64,000 nt of DNA, taken from the NCBI GenBank assembly GCA_963942565.1, contig OZ012690.1, positions 43,116,577 to 43,180,576 on the forward strand, in the 5' to 3' direction. This document shows positions 35,020 through 46,189 of this stretch, in pieces (the stretch's first letter is position 1; each line of letters begins with the position of its first letter). The DNA is from Maea johnstoni (Eukaryota; Annelida; Polychaeta; Spionida; Magelonidae). The notes below the pieces were generated by a model, which made no database searches, was not told where the DNA came from, and worked only from the letters and a program-made list of their open reading frames with translations. The position numbers and the translations under genes were made by a program.

Positions 35020-36785
35020 CAGAATGCGTTAACCTAAAAGGCATCCCAGAGATGACTTGACCTTAAAGCATCCCCAGGATGCTCTTAACTACAAAGCATC
35101 ACAGAGATGACTTAACATTAAAGCATCCCAGAGATGCTTAAACCTAAAAGGCATCCCAGAGATGACTTAACATTAAAGCATCTGCAGGTTGCTTTAATCT
35201 AAAATGCACCCCAGAGATGGCTTTACCTTAAAGCATCCCCAGGATGCTTTACCCTAAAAGGCATCCCAGAGATGACTTAACCTTAAAGTATCCCCAGGAT
35301 GCTTTAACCTAAAAGGCATCCCAGAGATGACTTAACCTTAAAGATCCCCAGGATGCTTTTAACTACAAAGCATCACAGAGATGATTCAACTTTAAAGCAT
35401 CCCAGAGATGCTTAAACCTAAAAGGCATCCCAGAGATGACTTAACCTTAAAGCATCCGCAGGATGCTTTAACCTAAAAGGCATCCTAGAGATGCTTTAAC
35501 CTAAAAGGCATCCCAGAGATGACTTAACCTTAAAGCATCCGCAGGATGCTTTAACCTAAAAGGCATCCCAGAGATGACTTAATGGTTAACCTTAAAGCAT
35601 CCACAGGATGTTTTAACCTAAAAGGCATCCCAGAGATGACTTGACCTTAAAGCATCCTCAGGATGCGTTAACCTAAAAGGCATCCCAGAGGTGACTTAAT
35701 CTTAAAACATCCTAGAGATGACTGAACCCATAGGTGTTGATAACAACTGCATCCCCAGGATGCTTAACCCTAAAAGGCATCCCAAAGATGACTTAATCTT
35801 AAAGCATCCCCAGGATGCGTTAACCTAAAATGCATCCCAGAGATGACTTGACCTTAAAGCATCCCCAGGATGCTCTTAACTACAAAGCATCACAGAGATG
35901 ACTTAACCTTAAAGCATCCCAGAGATGCTTAAACCTAAAAGGCATCCCAGAGATGACTTGACCTTAAAGCATCTGCAGGTTGCTTTAATCTAAAATGCAC
36001 CCCAGAGATGACTTTACCTTAAAGCATCCCCAGGATGCTTTACCCTAAAAGGCATCCCAAAGATGACTTAACCTTAAAGTATCCCCAGGATGCTTTAACC
36101 TAAAAGGCATCCCAGAGATGACTTAACCTTAAAGCATCCCCAGGATGCTTTTAACTACAAAGCATCACAGAGATGATTCAACTTTAAAGCATCCCAGAGA
36201 TGCTTAAACCTAAAAGGCATCCCAGAGATGACTTAACCTTAAAGCATCCCCAGGATGCTTTTAACTACAAAGCATCACAGAGATGATTCAACTTTAAAGC
36301 ATCCCAGAGATGCTTAAACCTAAAAGGCATCCCAGAGATGACTTAACCTTAAAGCATCCGCAGGATGCTTTAACCTAAAAGGCATCCCAGAGATGCTTTA
36401 ACCTAAAAGGCATCCCAGAGATGACTTAACCTTAAAGCATCCGCAGGATGCTTTAACCTAAAAGGCATCCCAGAGATGACTCAATGGTTAACCTTAAAGC
36501 ATCCTCAGGATGCGTTAACCTAAAAGGCATCCCAGAGGTGACTTAACGGTTAACCTTAAAGCATCCCCAGGAAGCTTTTACCTTAAAGCATCCCCAGGAT
36601 GCATTAACCTAAAAGGCATCCCAGAGAGAACTTAATCTCAAAGCATCCTAGAGATGACTGAATCTATAGATAACAATAACAACCGCATCCCCAGGATGCT
36701 TTAAACTAAAAGGCATCCCATAGATGACTCAACCCTAAAGCATCCCAGAGATGCTTTAACCTAAAAGGTACTCCACAGATGACTG
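35020..36785. repeat. Right-arm palindromic tandem array with higher-order repeat
   Basis: Same units as the left arm in reverse: GGCATCCCAGAGATGACTTA, GCATCCCCAGGATGC, TTTAACCTAAAA. A distinctive unit (GCTCTTAACTACAAAGCATC) at 35081 recurs at about 35872, a higher-order period of about 791 bp. A local duplication of about 113 bp is seen near 36145 and 36258. Confidence 0.9.
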
Positions 36786-37102
36786 AAAATAATATATTTA
36801 TTATAATTCAATGTAATTATATATGAACATTGAAAAATGAATTATGAATATTGAAAATAAAGAGATATTTTTTTCAAAATTCATGAATGGTTTCTTCAAA
36901 ATGAAAATTAAATTACAAATATTTAAAGATGATTTATGAATATTGGAAAATAATTCATTAATACTAAACCCCCTTTTCCCAGCTATAGCTGAGTAATAAA
37001 ACTTCTTACGCAGCACTTCCAATGAATTATAGAATTCATACCTATAGCCAAATGTTCAGGGGACTGTAATATTGAACAGATGATGTATGATTGAGATATG
37101 TG

Positions 37103-37214
37103 AATAAAAAGGCCTATGCCTACACGCAGCTGGCGGCTGGCAAATGGCATGGCGGTGCTAAGGCATCCCCAGGATGTCATATGCCCCTTCTGTTGTAACG
37201 CGGGATCTGATTGG
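37103..37214 (+). promoter_or_regulatory. Promoter-like words in the foldback right TIR, upstream of GH3
   Basis: GAATAAAAAGG (weakly TATA-like, near 37103) and ATTGG (reverse CCAAT box, 37210-37214) lie within 175 bp of the GH3 ATG, with ATGGCGG between them. These belong to the transposon end, not to the original gene. Function is inference; AATAAA could equally act as a polyadenylation signal. Confidence 0.3.
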
Positions 37215-37275
37215 CTAATGCCTTAAGGCATCCCCAGGTTGTTCGTGAGTGCGCAATCTACCCTAGAGCCTCTCA

Positions 37276-40200
37276 ATGGCCTTCTTTTGGAAATTCGTCT
37301 GCTCGGTGGTTGCCTTTCTGTTTGTTATTTGGTGCGGATACAATCTTTATCTTGATCCATGCGAGATGGCAAAGAAATTACTAGCAGGTAAGCTATAGAT
37401 TTCATTATGCAGGGTTTTCTTAGGACGTTCTAACACTTTCTTGACAGCTTGAGAAAACCGGCATGTCGCACAAAGACAAGTTTAAGAGAGGGAAATGCCT
37501 GTGATGGGGGGGGGGGGGGGGGGGGGCGGGAGGGTTCACAATGTTTAAGGTTGTTGTAACAAGCCTTTTGTGTAATTCCTGCTGAACTCAGTCCATTAAG
37601 GACAGGCCTGAATAAAATAGAGCATGCCTATTGACTGTAAGCAGGGTTTATCAGTAGGGCAGTCATCGATACGACTCACATCGATGTACCGACAATTGCA
37701 GTCAATCGATGTCTGCAATTTTGCTATCTCAATGCATTAATCGATGCATCGAGATGGAAAAAAAAAAGAAAAACTGCGAAGAGTGCAGCGGCTGTTTGCT
37801 GCTCGCTCCCCACGTGTGGGTGCCGCCATGTTGTTTACAAAATAGACGAAGTGGTGTTTTGCCGCACTTTCCCTTCGCAGTGCATTAAAGAACCGAAATT
37901 CACGATCAGTTTCGTGAATATCCGTCACAGCGAGAATGACGATCTCGCGTGTCTGTACTGTTGGCAATGGGCAAATTTTACAATGGAACCTAATGGACAA
38001 AATCAACATTTTGCGGAGTTGAGACAAAAAGTATGTTTATACATACACGCGTTAGTGCTCCTAAGAGGTTTGCCAAGTTAGGAAGGCAAAAACAAACTTT
38101 TTGGGGGAAAAAAGAGGAAAAAGCGGTTAGCCCAACCAAGTCAGACAGACTATAAGGCATAGCCATCATGATCGTCATGTTTTTCATTTAAAAGTTATTT
38201 TAACTATATGTACATGATTTCTTTTTCAGGTCTTGGCACAGCTGTAGCAGGGGCGGCCGGCCTCCTGGCAGTGACAGTGCAGAGGAAAAGAGAGTCAGAG
38301 GAGCACTCCATGAGCACCCTTATGCACATGTACGTCTCCTTCAAAGGACTGGGAATCCTGGGAAGGCGCTACAGAAAGAAACTAGAACAAGACTCAAATA
38401 ACATACAAGCAGTGCAAGAAGAAACTTTGTTAGAAATGATAAGGGACAATGAGGACTCGCTCTATGGAACAGACTTTAAATTTAAAGATATTAAATCCCG
38501 GGAGGATTATGTGAGGGAACATCCATTGACACGGTATCATCATTTCCAGCCATACATTCAGAAGATGATGACTGGAGAGACCAATGTGATAACTCATGAC
38601 CCTCCAATCATCTTTGCTGTCACGTCTGGAACTTCTGGAAAGAGCAACATAATACCAATGATTCAAAAGCAAACCAGTAATTTCTTCATGCACGGAATAT
38701 CAGTTGCATACGATGCTATGCAGACTGCCTACCCTGGAACAACTCGCCTCCAGAAAGATCTCAAATTCTTCTACACGCCTCGCTGGAGGAAATCTAACAC
38801 TGGGATACTTATCGGACCAAATTCTTCCTCTCCACAGACTTCTAAGAGCATGCTCAAGTTGTACTCAACTCCTGAACCAGGGTTTGATATTGTCAATGAA
38901 CCAGAGGCCCTATATGTACATTTGCTGTTTGGTTTAAAGGAAAGGTCTCTGGGAATGTTAGAAGCCAATTTTGCCGCTCTTATCTATACAGGATTCCTGA
39001 ACCTGGAAGCTCAATGGGAGCAGTTGGTACAAGACATAGAGACAGGACAAGTTAACCCAGGTAATGTTACCCATGACAGGTGCCAGTGTATTTCATGGGA
39101 AAATTAGTCATTAAATTTAGTCAACTTTCTGAAGTCCTTATCTTGCATGAACCTTAAAGATGATCATCATTTACCAATCTTATGAACTCCATACTTATGC
39201 CACTAAAACTTATTAGATTAGGTAGTATTAATTGCAATTTATTATTGAATACTTGGAATGGTTGCAATGATAGAGTTTCTTATTTTCAGATCTGCAGATT
39301 GAACCTGATGTTAGAAAGAAGCTGAACAGCATTCTGAAGCCAGACCCAGCTAGGGCCAAGGAGCTAAGGGAGGAGTTCCAGAAGGGGTTTGATGGTATCG
39401 CCAAGCGAATCTGGCCCGAACTCAACCTCATCCTCACGGTCGACACCGGCTCATTTGAGCTCTATGGAAATCTTCTGAAGGAGTGTTACTGCAGAGACAT
39501 ACCTTTTTATTCTCCACTGTATGGAGCCACAGAAGGACTCATAGGTAGTAACCAGATACTGTTTGTTGTACACCTCTGTAACTCCCAAGAAAAGTCCATG
39601 GGAATTTATTTGTTGATTTTAATTATTTTGTAATTTCATTGTTCATTTGCCTTGATTATTTTTTGAATATTGTAAAGTTTAATGTTAACCCATTGGCACT
39701 CAGAGCGGCCAAAACAGGCCTGACTATTTTGTTGATATTTTTCTCACAAAAGCATGTTTATCAAAAATATTTGAAGGAGAAATGCTTATCAGAATATTAC
39801 CAACAACTCTCCTTCAAGTATTTTGTGAGAATTTGCTTTATTTCCAAGTTATTTTCAAAAGTGTGAAAATAGCAGACAATACTTTCCTGTGGAACTCTGA
39901 GTGTGAATGGGTTAAAAATTATTTTTTTTATCAAGAGGTCTTACATGACAATGTATTGTGTTAGTGGGATCATCAGAGGTAGATAAGACCCTATGTACAT
40001 ACAGCATTCTCCAAGTTCACAAAGGTATGCTGATTAATAAAAATAATCAGAGTTTGCCAAGTAATACGCAATTAAATGTTATGATACAAAAAGAGAGTCT
40101 AAACGTAGAAAAAAATGACTCAGGTAGGGTTGCATACTGGTACTCGGGTACCGATAGGAACCGAGATTCATTTCGAAAAGTACCGGTATTTTACTGTTTC

Positions 40201-43200
40201 ATTGAGAACCGGTACTTAAATGCACCGTTTCGTTTTCGAGCACCGTTTCGTTCAACTAATAAAACAAGTTGTTACCTACTTGTGTCAACACGCACGGTTA
40301 ATCTCATGACGCATTGTTTCCAATTCCCGCCGAAAAAGTGTCCTATTCCCGCGGAAATTCAATAGAGCGTGGTGGTGCTCATTTGCTTCGGTTAACTTTT
40401 GTCAATGTTTGGTGCAATCATTGGTTCTGTTACCCAATTCTACTAATCAATCTTGTCAAAGAATTGAGGAATAGAACCACACATGTTAGCGATAGAAACT
40501 CGTAACAAAGCCGATCAGGCCATGGAGATCAGAGGTACCGTTTCACTGTTAACGATACCGATACCACTGGTACCATTTCGCCAGTACCGGTATCGTTCCG
40601 TTTCGTGTTAACGGTCTGCAATCCTAGACTCAGGGTAAACAAAGGAACACATCAAACCTCGGAAAAATGCAAGCACATATTTTGAACATGAATAACAATA
40701 AGAATTTAAGACTGAAAAATAGATTAAAGGTAAATGCCAGTCTCTATTCCTTCTCAATGACTAAAGTAAATTATAGATTAGTACATAGTATCTCGGATCT
40801 TTTAGACATTTTTAGACTGGCAATCTCAGGATCTCACTTAGTTTGTTGATGATTAGAGAGAAACTATGAAGCGTTCTATAACTTCTATTCTGTTATACAT
40901 CCTCACTTGTATGCATTTAGTATTTAATAGCATGATGTTTGTTTTTGCAGGTCTAAATGTAGACCCTCTGGCTGATGAGCGCCACTACACTCTAGTTCCA
41001 AGAGCCATGTTTTTTGAGTTCATACCTATAGAGCATTCTGATGAAGCCCAGCCCGAAACACTCTTCCTAGACCAGGTAGGTAGCCTCGAATATGTATGTC
41101 AAGTCAAACCAGTTAACAGATTCATATCGCAAGTTAAAATTGAAAAATCTTGTTTGGATCTGCATTTATTTATAAAAATGAACCATTAGTAGGAGTCTTT
41201 GGTAGGCCTTTGATAATCTTTTTGCCTTTAAATATTTTCTTAGATATCTTTTAGTCTAAGGTTTCACAACCTAAAGGTCAGGCCTTTTTGGTGCACTACA
41301 AGTGTGAATGGGTTTAGAAAGGCTGCAGTTAGGGGCAACTGAAATTGGTCAAGAGACTTGTGGTTTTAGAGGCAGCAATTAATGTACAACAGGTTTCTCG
41401 TGGGCAGGTTGGACTGTATCAACCTATTCATGTCTAAACGATACGTTGCCTTTATGATGATCTCTCATTAAAAAAAACGATTTTACTTTCAATATTTCTC
41501 CAATTTTTGCATGTTTAATTGCAATTTAGCTATAAAACATTTGATAAATCATGTATAGTAAATTGATGGTAAGAAATGTATTGCATGAATATTGGGAGAC
41601 TAATAATTTGGAAGGATTTAGTCTCAATCTTAACCTAGGAATATTGTTTTACACCTATTTCATTTTAATAATTGTATTCATGGGCTCCTTTAATCTTGAT
41701 CAGAAATTTCCTTTGTACTTTTGAAGATAAAATAACCTTTTTTATATTGCAGGTCAAAGAAGGTTCTGTGTATGAATTAGTGATCACCAATGTCAGTGGG
41801 ATGTTCCGATACAGATTTGGAGATGTAGTGAAGGTTGCAGGATTTCACAACCAATGTCCTAAAGTAGAATTTCTGTACAGGTAAGGTATACATCATATGT
41901 GTATTTCATGACATGGAGGAACTCTGTTGGGTGGGGCTTGTGACTAAGTTAAGAATATGCTTTTTTTGTGGCATTGTATATTGGTTTTGTATGCTATGAA
42001 GGTAACTCCCAACAAAAACAAAATAATATATAAGGGAAACATGCAGTGGTACTGGGGGTCAGGGACTTACCTAAGACCCATCCTACCTGTCTTTTGGACA
42101 GGTAGTTTCCTAAAAACCTCCTGTTTGGACAGGCAAAAATTTCTATGATGATTTTTCAATTTTGACTTTTGGGATGTAATAACCAAATATTTTCTAACAA
42201 ACTATCTTCTATGACATAGCTGAAGTATAAATTGTCCTTTTTGACAGTCTAGGCTATTAAATGTAGCTGGTATAAGGATATGAAGTAGATAAGTAGCTAA
42301 ATCTGGACGGGCAGATATTTTGAAATTGCTGTTTTGGACAGGCATTTTTGAAATCCTGGCTAAGACATAGCAGGGGGTTGTCCAATGTTGGAATTAATGA
42401 ACTGCAAAAGCTTAGTTGAATAAAAGTTATGGACTGAAAATCTATATTTAAGTTTTAACATATTGTTTAGGCTTGGAATGAATGAAAAAACTATGTGCTG
42501 TTCTAATATTTATTTAAAATAGGTAGAGCTGCACTCACCACTCACAAACTCGAGTGGCTCGAGCCCTGGGTCAAACTCGCCGAGCTCGAGCTAAAATGTT
42601 CAAATTGTGAGCTTGTCTACGTTGGGAACAGAAACGTAACACAGAGCACCTAACACACATTATTAACATCAGGGATTGACTTAAGAAAATTTTTCAGGTC
42701 GGTTTTCGGGCGATCTCATATGATAAATGATAGTCAGTCTTGGGTCGGCCGGACAAATTTCAGGGCGTGAATACCACCCGGACACCCACTTAAGTCAAAC
42801 CCTGTTAACATACAAAACTGCTTATCGCTGTCATGTTTTCTTTACAATATCTAATGTATACATTCAAGCGGTGTTGAGTGTTATACTGACCTTTGTGCTT
42901 CGTCAGCACGTTTTGAAATTAAATAAACATGGCAATGTTAATAAATCTCTGCCAATGAAATATTTATTTCTTAATAGCTGGGCTGGAAAATAAGTATTTC
43001 TTTGGAAAATTGTAACGTCCATGAGCTCACGAGTCAAATGGGTGGTGAGCTCATGAGTTGATCTCCCTCCGTGAGTGCAGCTCTAAAAATAGGCAAAAAG
43101 AACTGCATATTGTTATAGCTGGAATGTTCAGATATGTTTTATAGCGATTTTTCTTAGTAAAAGTTCAGATTGTAGTACAAAATGTATTCATTTTCAATTT

Positions 43201-46189
43201 TTGAATTAACATCTTCAATTGAGGGTCTTGGTTTTAGCAGTGAGGTAGTTCGATTTCTAGCATATTTTTAGGAAAGATACAATTTCTAGCTAGATTATCA
43301 ATACTTTGAATTATTAAGGGGGTTTCATTGAACCCCTCAAACCCCCTCTGTATTGGCAACTGAGTTCTACCCAGATGGAAGCTTTTTTTTGACTTTGATG
43401 AGTTTCTCCTTTTTTCGTCACCAGACAGGGTCAGTTCCTGAATCTGCGCGGAGAGAAGACGTCAGAGAGGACTTTCTTCCTGTCTCTCTTGAAAACCGTG
43501 GCACAGTGGAAGGGGGTCAGGCTTCTGGACTACTGCTGTGCAGAGAGCGTCCTGGAAAACCTGCATCCTTCACAGAGTAAGTTTGGGTTACCAGGGCTGG
43601 CAGTCTCTTTAGAGGGTCATTTTTCCATGGAAAAAAACATACCACGGTTCATTCCGACAGGGAAGTTCTTTGACTAGGTGGTCATCTTTTTCCTGATTTA
43701 AGCTTGTGGTAATCTAGGTCACCCAAACAATATTTTATCTTGTAAAGAATTCTTTTCCTACCTAGTTTCAGTTACTTGAACACAAAAATATAGATGTTTC
43801 TATAAGGATAACAATAGAGTGGAATAGATATGCAATTGCCCACAGCCAACTTAAGGTGATGGGTACCATTGCAAGCCAGTTAAAAGCCCTGTCCCAAAAC
43901 ACACCTCAAAGCAGCATAATCCTATAACTAGGTGTATCTCCAGGTTCCTGAGCGTTATCAGGTAGAGAATATCATCGCCACCTGTCATTATTCAATCCAT
44001 ATTCTGTTTTATTTCAAAATTTACAACTTTTTTTTTCAAATGACATATTCTCATTAATTACGCAGGTGATGGTTACTGCAGGTTCAGAGTTACCTTAGGG
44101 ATATATACGTTGAAAATTTTAGTTAGAAATCTCCACACCAACTTCACCTGGTGACCTCACATGCTCATAGCTAGCACCTATTTATAGCATCCTGACCACA
44201 AGCCATTGTCTTGAGATCGTCGATGTGTATCTTTGTGCAACTCTCTTTTGTCTCGAGTGCTCAGGAGTGATTAGCGAGGTATGTCCATTACTATCAAAGT
44301 GGTTCCCATGCCTCCACACACGAGATTTCTCACTAGAATTGTCAATGTTATGGCCTGTAAAAATCTTCAGGGGTAAAAAATCAAAAAAATACTTTTTATT
44401 GGGCATAGTCAATGATATCCCTAAAGTAACTCTGAACCTGCAGTAACCATCACCTGCGTAATTAATGAGAATATGTCATTTGAAAAAAAAGTTGTAAATT
44501 TTGAAATAAAACAGAATATGGATTGAATAATGACAGGTGGCGATGATATTCTCTACCTGATAACACTCAGGAACCTGGAGATACACCTAATTATAGGATT
44601 ATGCTGCTTTGAGGTGTGTTTTGGGACAGGGCGTTTAACTGGCTTGCAATGGTACCCATCACCTTAATAGCTTTGGGTTAATTAATATTTCATAAAACTT
44701 ATTACCCTAGATCAGGTGTTGAGCACCATCATAATAGTTTCTTCCAATTTCATCTGGTAAAAAAACAAGAAACTAGGGTTCTTTCACTTTTTCCATCGTC
44801 TTGGATGAAATTGGTTTCAAACGGAAGATTGGTATCATGTGACTTAAGGGAAAAGGGACCACAAACATATGTAGACCTTTTGGTTGAACAGTTTCGGTCC
44901 AAATGAACTTGTTGCCCTTACACCTTGGATCCATTTGTTAATCTAGACCAAGGGCCAGCCCCCCAAAATTCTGTGTATTGCCACAACCCATATAAAATGG
45001 TAAAGATTTGACCACCAACTTTGGCACCTTCAAAATTTTGTAGATATTTTATAAATTTGAAAGGTTCTTATCATATCCATTCAATAATGCTAAGGGTCTA
45101 AAGTTAGATGTGTTGAAATTGCCATATGCTGTTCATGCGATTGTTACAAAACAGTATTGATATTAAATTTATGTGTTGTTTTGTGATTTTCATGCCTTAT
45201 TCAGCACTATTTAGTAAATGAATGTGTTGTATAATGAACTTTTTTTTTTTTGGGGGGGGGGGGGGGGGCTGTGAAATTATTGTAAATATCCTGGGACGAA
45301 TCACCCATAGTTTGCTCTGTCATTGCACCCTTCTCTGTTGATGTTTCTCATTGTTTATGGATGTTTTCTTCTGTCCTGTAGCTGATGTACAAGTGGACAC
45401 ATCTCCTCACTACCTGGTCTTTGTAGAGCTAGACGGCGAAGAGGACAGCAAGAAACTGACTAAGAAAGAAGCCACACTGGTGAGATATTGGAGAACCTAA
45501 TTTCAAGCTATTACAATATCATATGGTGCCATACTAGCATAGAACTTAAATACAGTATATTTTATCTCCTGCACCCAAGTTATATTATCCTTAAACGTTA
45601 TAGATTAGAATTTGGATCAGAAACTAACGTTGAGTACACATTTATTTACTTCTCTTTAATTAAATTTCCTGTTCTATTTCCAGGGTCTGACACTTAGATT
45701 TCAGGCTAGGGGCCCAACTTAGTCTTTTGATAAAAAATAGTGGTCAAAAACAGCATTTCTGGTTATTATGATACAATTTTGGGCCCCTAGTCTAACAAAT
45801 CTAGAATCTCAAGGCAATATCTAGGGGCCTATGCCCCTGGGTCCTTGGGAAAGTAGTACCCTGATTTGGACTTATGCAACAATTTTTAAGTAACTGATTT
45901 TTGCACCATTTTAAAATGACCAACTTATGCATTGACATGTCTTAATTTTACTTCATTTTTCTTACAGATGGATGAGGTTCTTCAGAAAGAATTCTTTGTT
46001 TACGAATCCTTCCGTAAGAAGAAGAGCATAGGACCAATGAAGGTCCATGTAGTACAGAATGGGACATTCCAAGAACTGAGAAAATTCACCCTGTCCAGCA
46101 CAGATGCCACCTCCAACCAGTACAAGGTGCCTAGAGTTCTCAAAAGACCAGAGGCAGTGAAGTTTCTACTGGACAGGTGCTTGGAATAA
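37276..46189 (+). CDS. GHDC: GH3 domain-containing protein, complete, 8 coding exons
   Basis: Coding exons: 37276-37387, 38230-39060, 39290-39544, 40951-41075, 41753-41880, 43425-43576, 45382-45479 and 45968-46189. Total 1923 nt, 640 residues plus stop, every phase consistent. The N-terminus MAFFWKFVCSVVAFLFVIW is a signal peptide or membrane anchor. The fold is that of GH3 acyl-acid-amido synthetases, adenylating enzymes that join carboxylic acids to amino acids in plants; the animal substrate is unknown. Motifs: ATP loop TSGTSGKS at residues 169-176, YGATEG at 392-397, YRFGD at 461-465. C-terminal blocks PHYLVFVEL, KVHVVQNGTF and PRVLKRPEAVKFLLDRCLE match animal GHDC. Start: the only Met before the hydrophobic segment, directly at the foldback edge. 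Introns hold a T1 MITE, two hAT-like elements with exact 8-bp duplications, a family A MITE and an 817-bp TTAA element. Coding sequence looks intact; the 5' UTR is displaced by 10.3 kb. Confidence 0.95.
37500..37760. repeat. GH3 intron 1: poly-G run and one-ended repeat
   Basis: A G run of about 20 lies near 37507-37526. From about 37654 TAGGGCAGTCATCGATACG with repeated ATCGATG words looks like one end of a hAT-type element. No matching opposite end was found. Confidence 0.4.
39685..39915. mobile_element. TTAA-ended MITE, family T1, in GH3 intron 3
   Basis: Starts TTAACCCATTGGCACTCAG and ends CTGAGTGTGAATGGGTTAA. The interior AACTCTCCTTCAAGTATTTT matches the other T1 copies. Confidence 0.75.
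40125..40626. mobile_element. Non-autonomous hAT element in GH3 intron 3, exact 8-bp duplication
   Basis: This 502-bp element has ends TAGGGTTGCA and TGCAATCCTA, and GGTACCG-type words throughout. GACTCAGG flanks it at 40117-40124 and 40627-40634. There is no transposase ORF. Confidence 0.88.
42060..42370. mobile_element. Family A hAT-like MITE in GH3 intron 5
   Basis: CAGGGACTTACCTAAGACCC start, GACAGGTAGTTTCCTAAAAA interior, CCTGGCTAAGACATAG end. Flanks CTGGGGGT and CAGGGGGT differ by one base, consistent with an aged 8-bp target duplication. Confidence 0.75.
42524..43085. mobile_element. Non-autonomous hAT element in GH3 intron 5, exact 8-bp duplication
   Basis: This 562-bp element has ends TAGAGCTGCACTCAC and GTGAGTGCAGCTCTA, a perfect 15-bp inverted repeat. 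It is flanked by AAAATAGG at 42516-42523 and 43086-43093. Inside are ACTCGAGTGGCTCGAGC and GAGCTCATGAG words, similar to the GC-rich patch at 3910-4010. Confidence 0.9.
43851..44667. mobile_element. 817-bp TTAA element with about 250-bp inverted arms, GH3 intron 6
   Basis: TTAAGGTGATGGGTACC at 43851 and GGTACCCATCACCTTAA ending 44667. The arms (43851-44100 and 44415-44667) match nearly throughout, including ACCATCACCTGCGTAATTAA. The middle, about 310 bp, is unique. The TTAA ends may be part of the repeat or the target duplication. Confidence 0.85.
44668..45381. other. Rest of GH3 intron 6
   Basis: AT-rich with a T-run/G-run stretch at about 45240-45268. No exon seen. Confidence 0.6.

Larger units (their letters stand above)
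26929..37270. mobile_element. Foldback DNA transposon, about 10.3 kb, inserted at the GH3 start codon
   Basis: The termini are inverted: GGCTCTAGGGTAGATTGCGC at 26929 and its reverse complement ending at 37270. The outer 295 bp or so of both arms match with about 16 mismatches by eye (roughly 95%). Next comes a shared AT-rich zone (CAATATTCAT words), with an extra 180 bp in the left arm at about 27226-27405, then long tandem arrays in opposite orientation (27555-29590 and 35020-36785). The core, 29600-34930, has no recognisable transposase. The flanks share TCTCAATGGC (26922-26931, 37271-37280). Because GGC also starts the TIR, the true target duplication is 7 to 10 bp. The layout is that of foldback elements such as Drosophila FB and Galileo; assignment to the P or Mutator superfamily is not possible from ends alone. 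Confidence 0.85.

Noticed and set aside
27555-36785. Regularly spaced repeats resembling a CRISPR array
   Set aside because: Units are tandem without unique spacers, palindromic, and sit in inverted arms of a transposon in an animal genome.
38430-38968. Minus-strand ORFs within GH3 exon 2
   Set aside because: Antisense shadows of a clearly coding exon.
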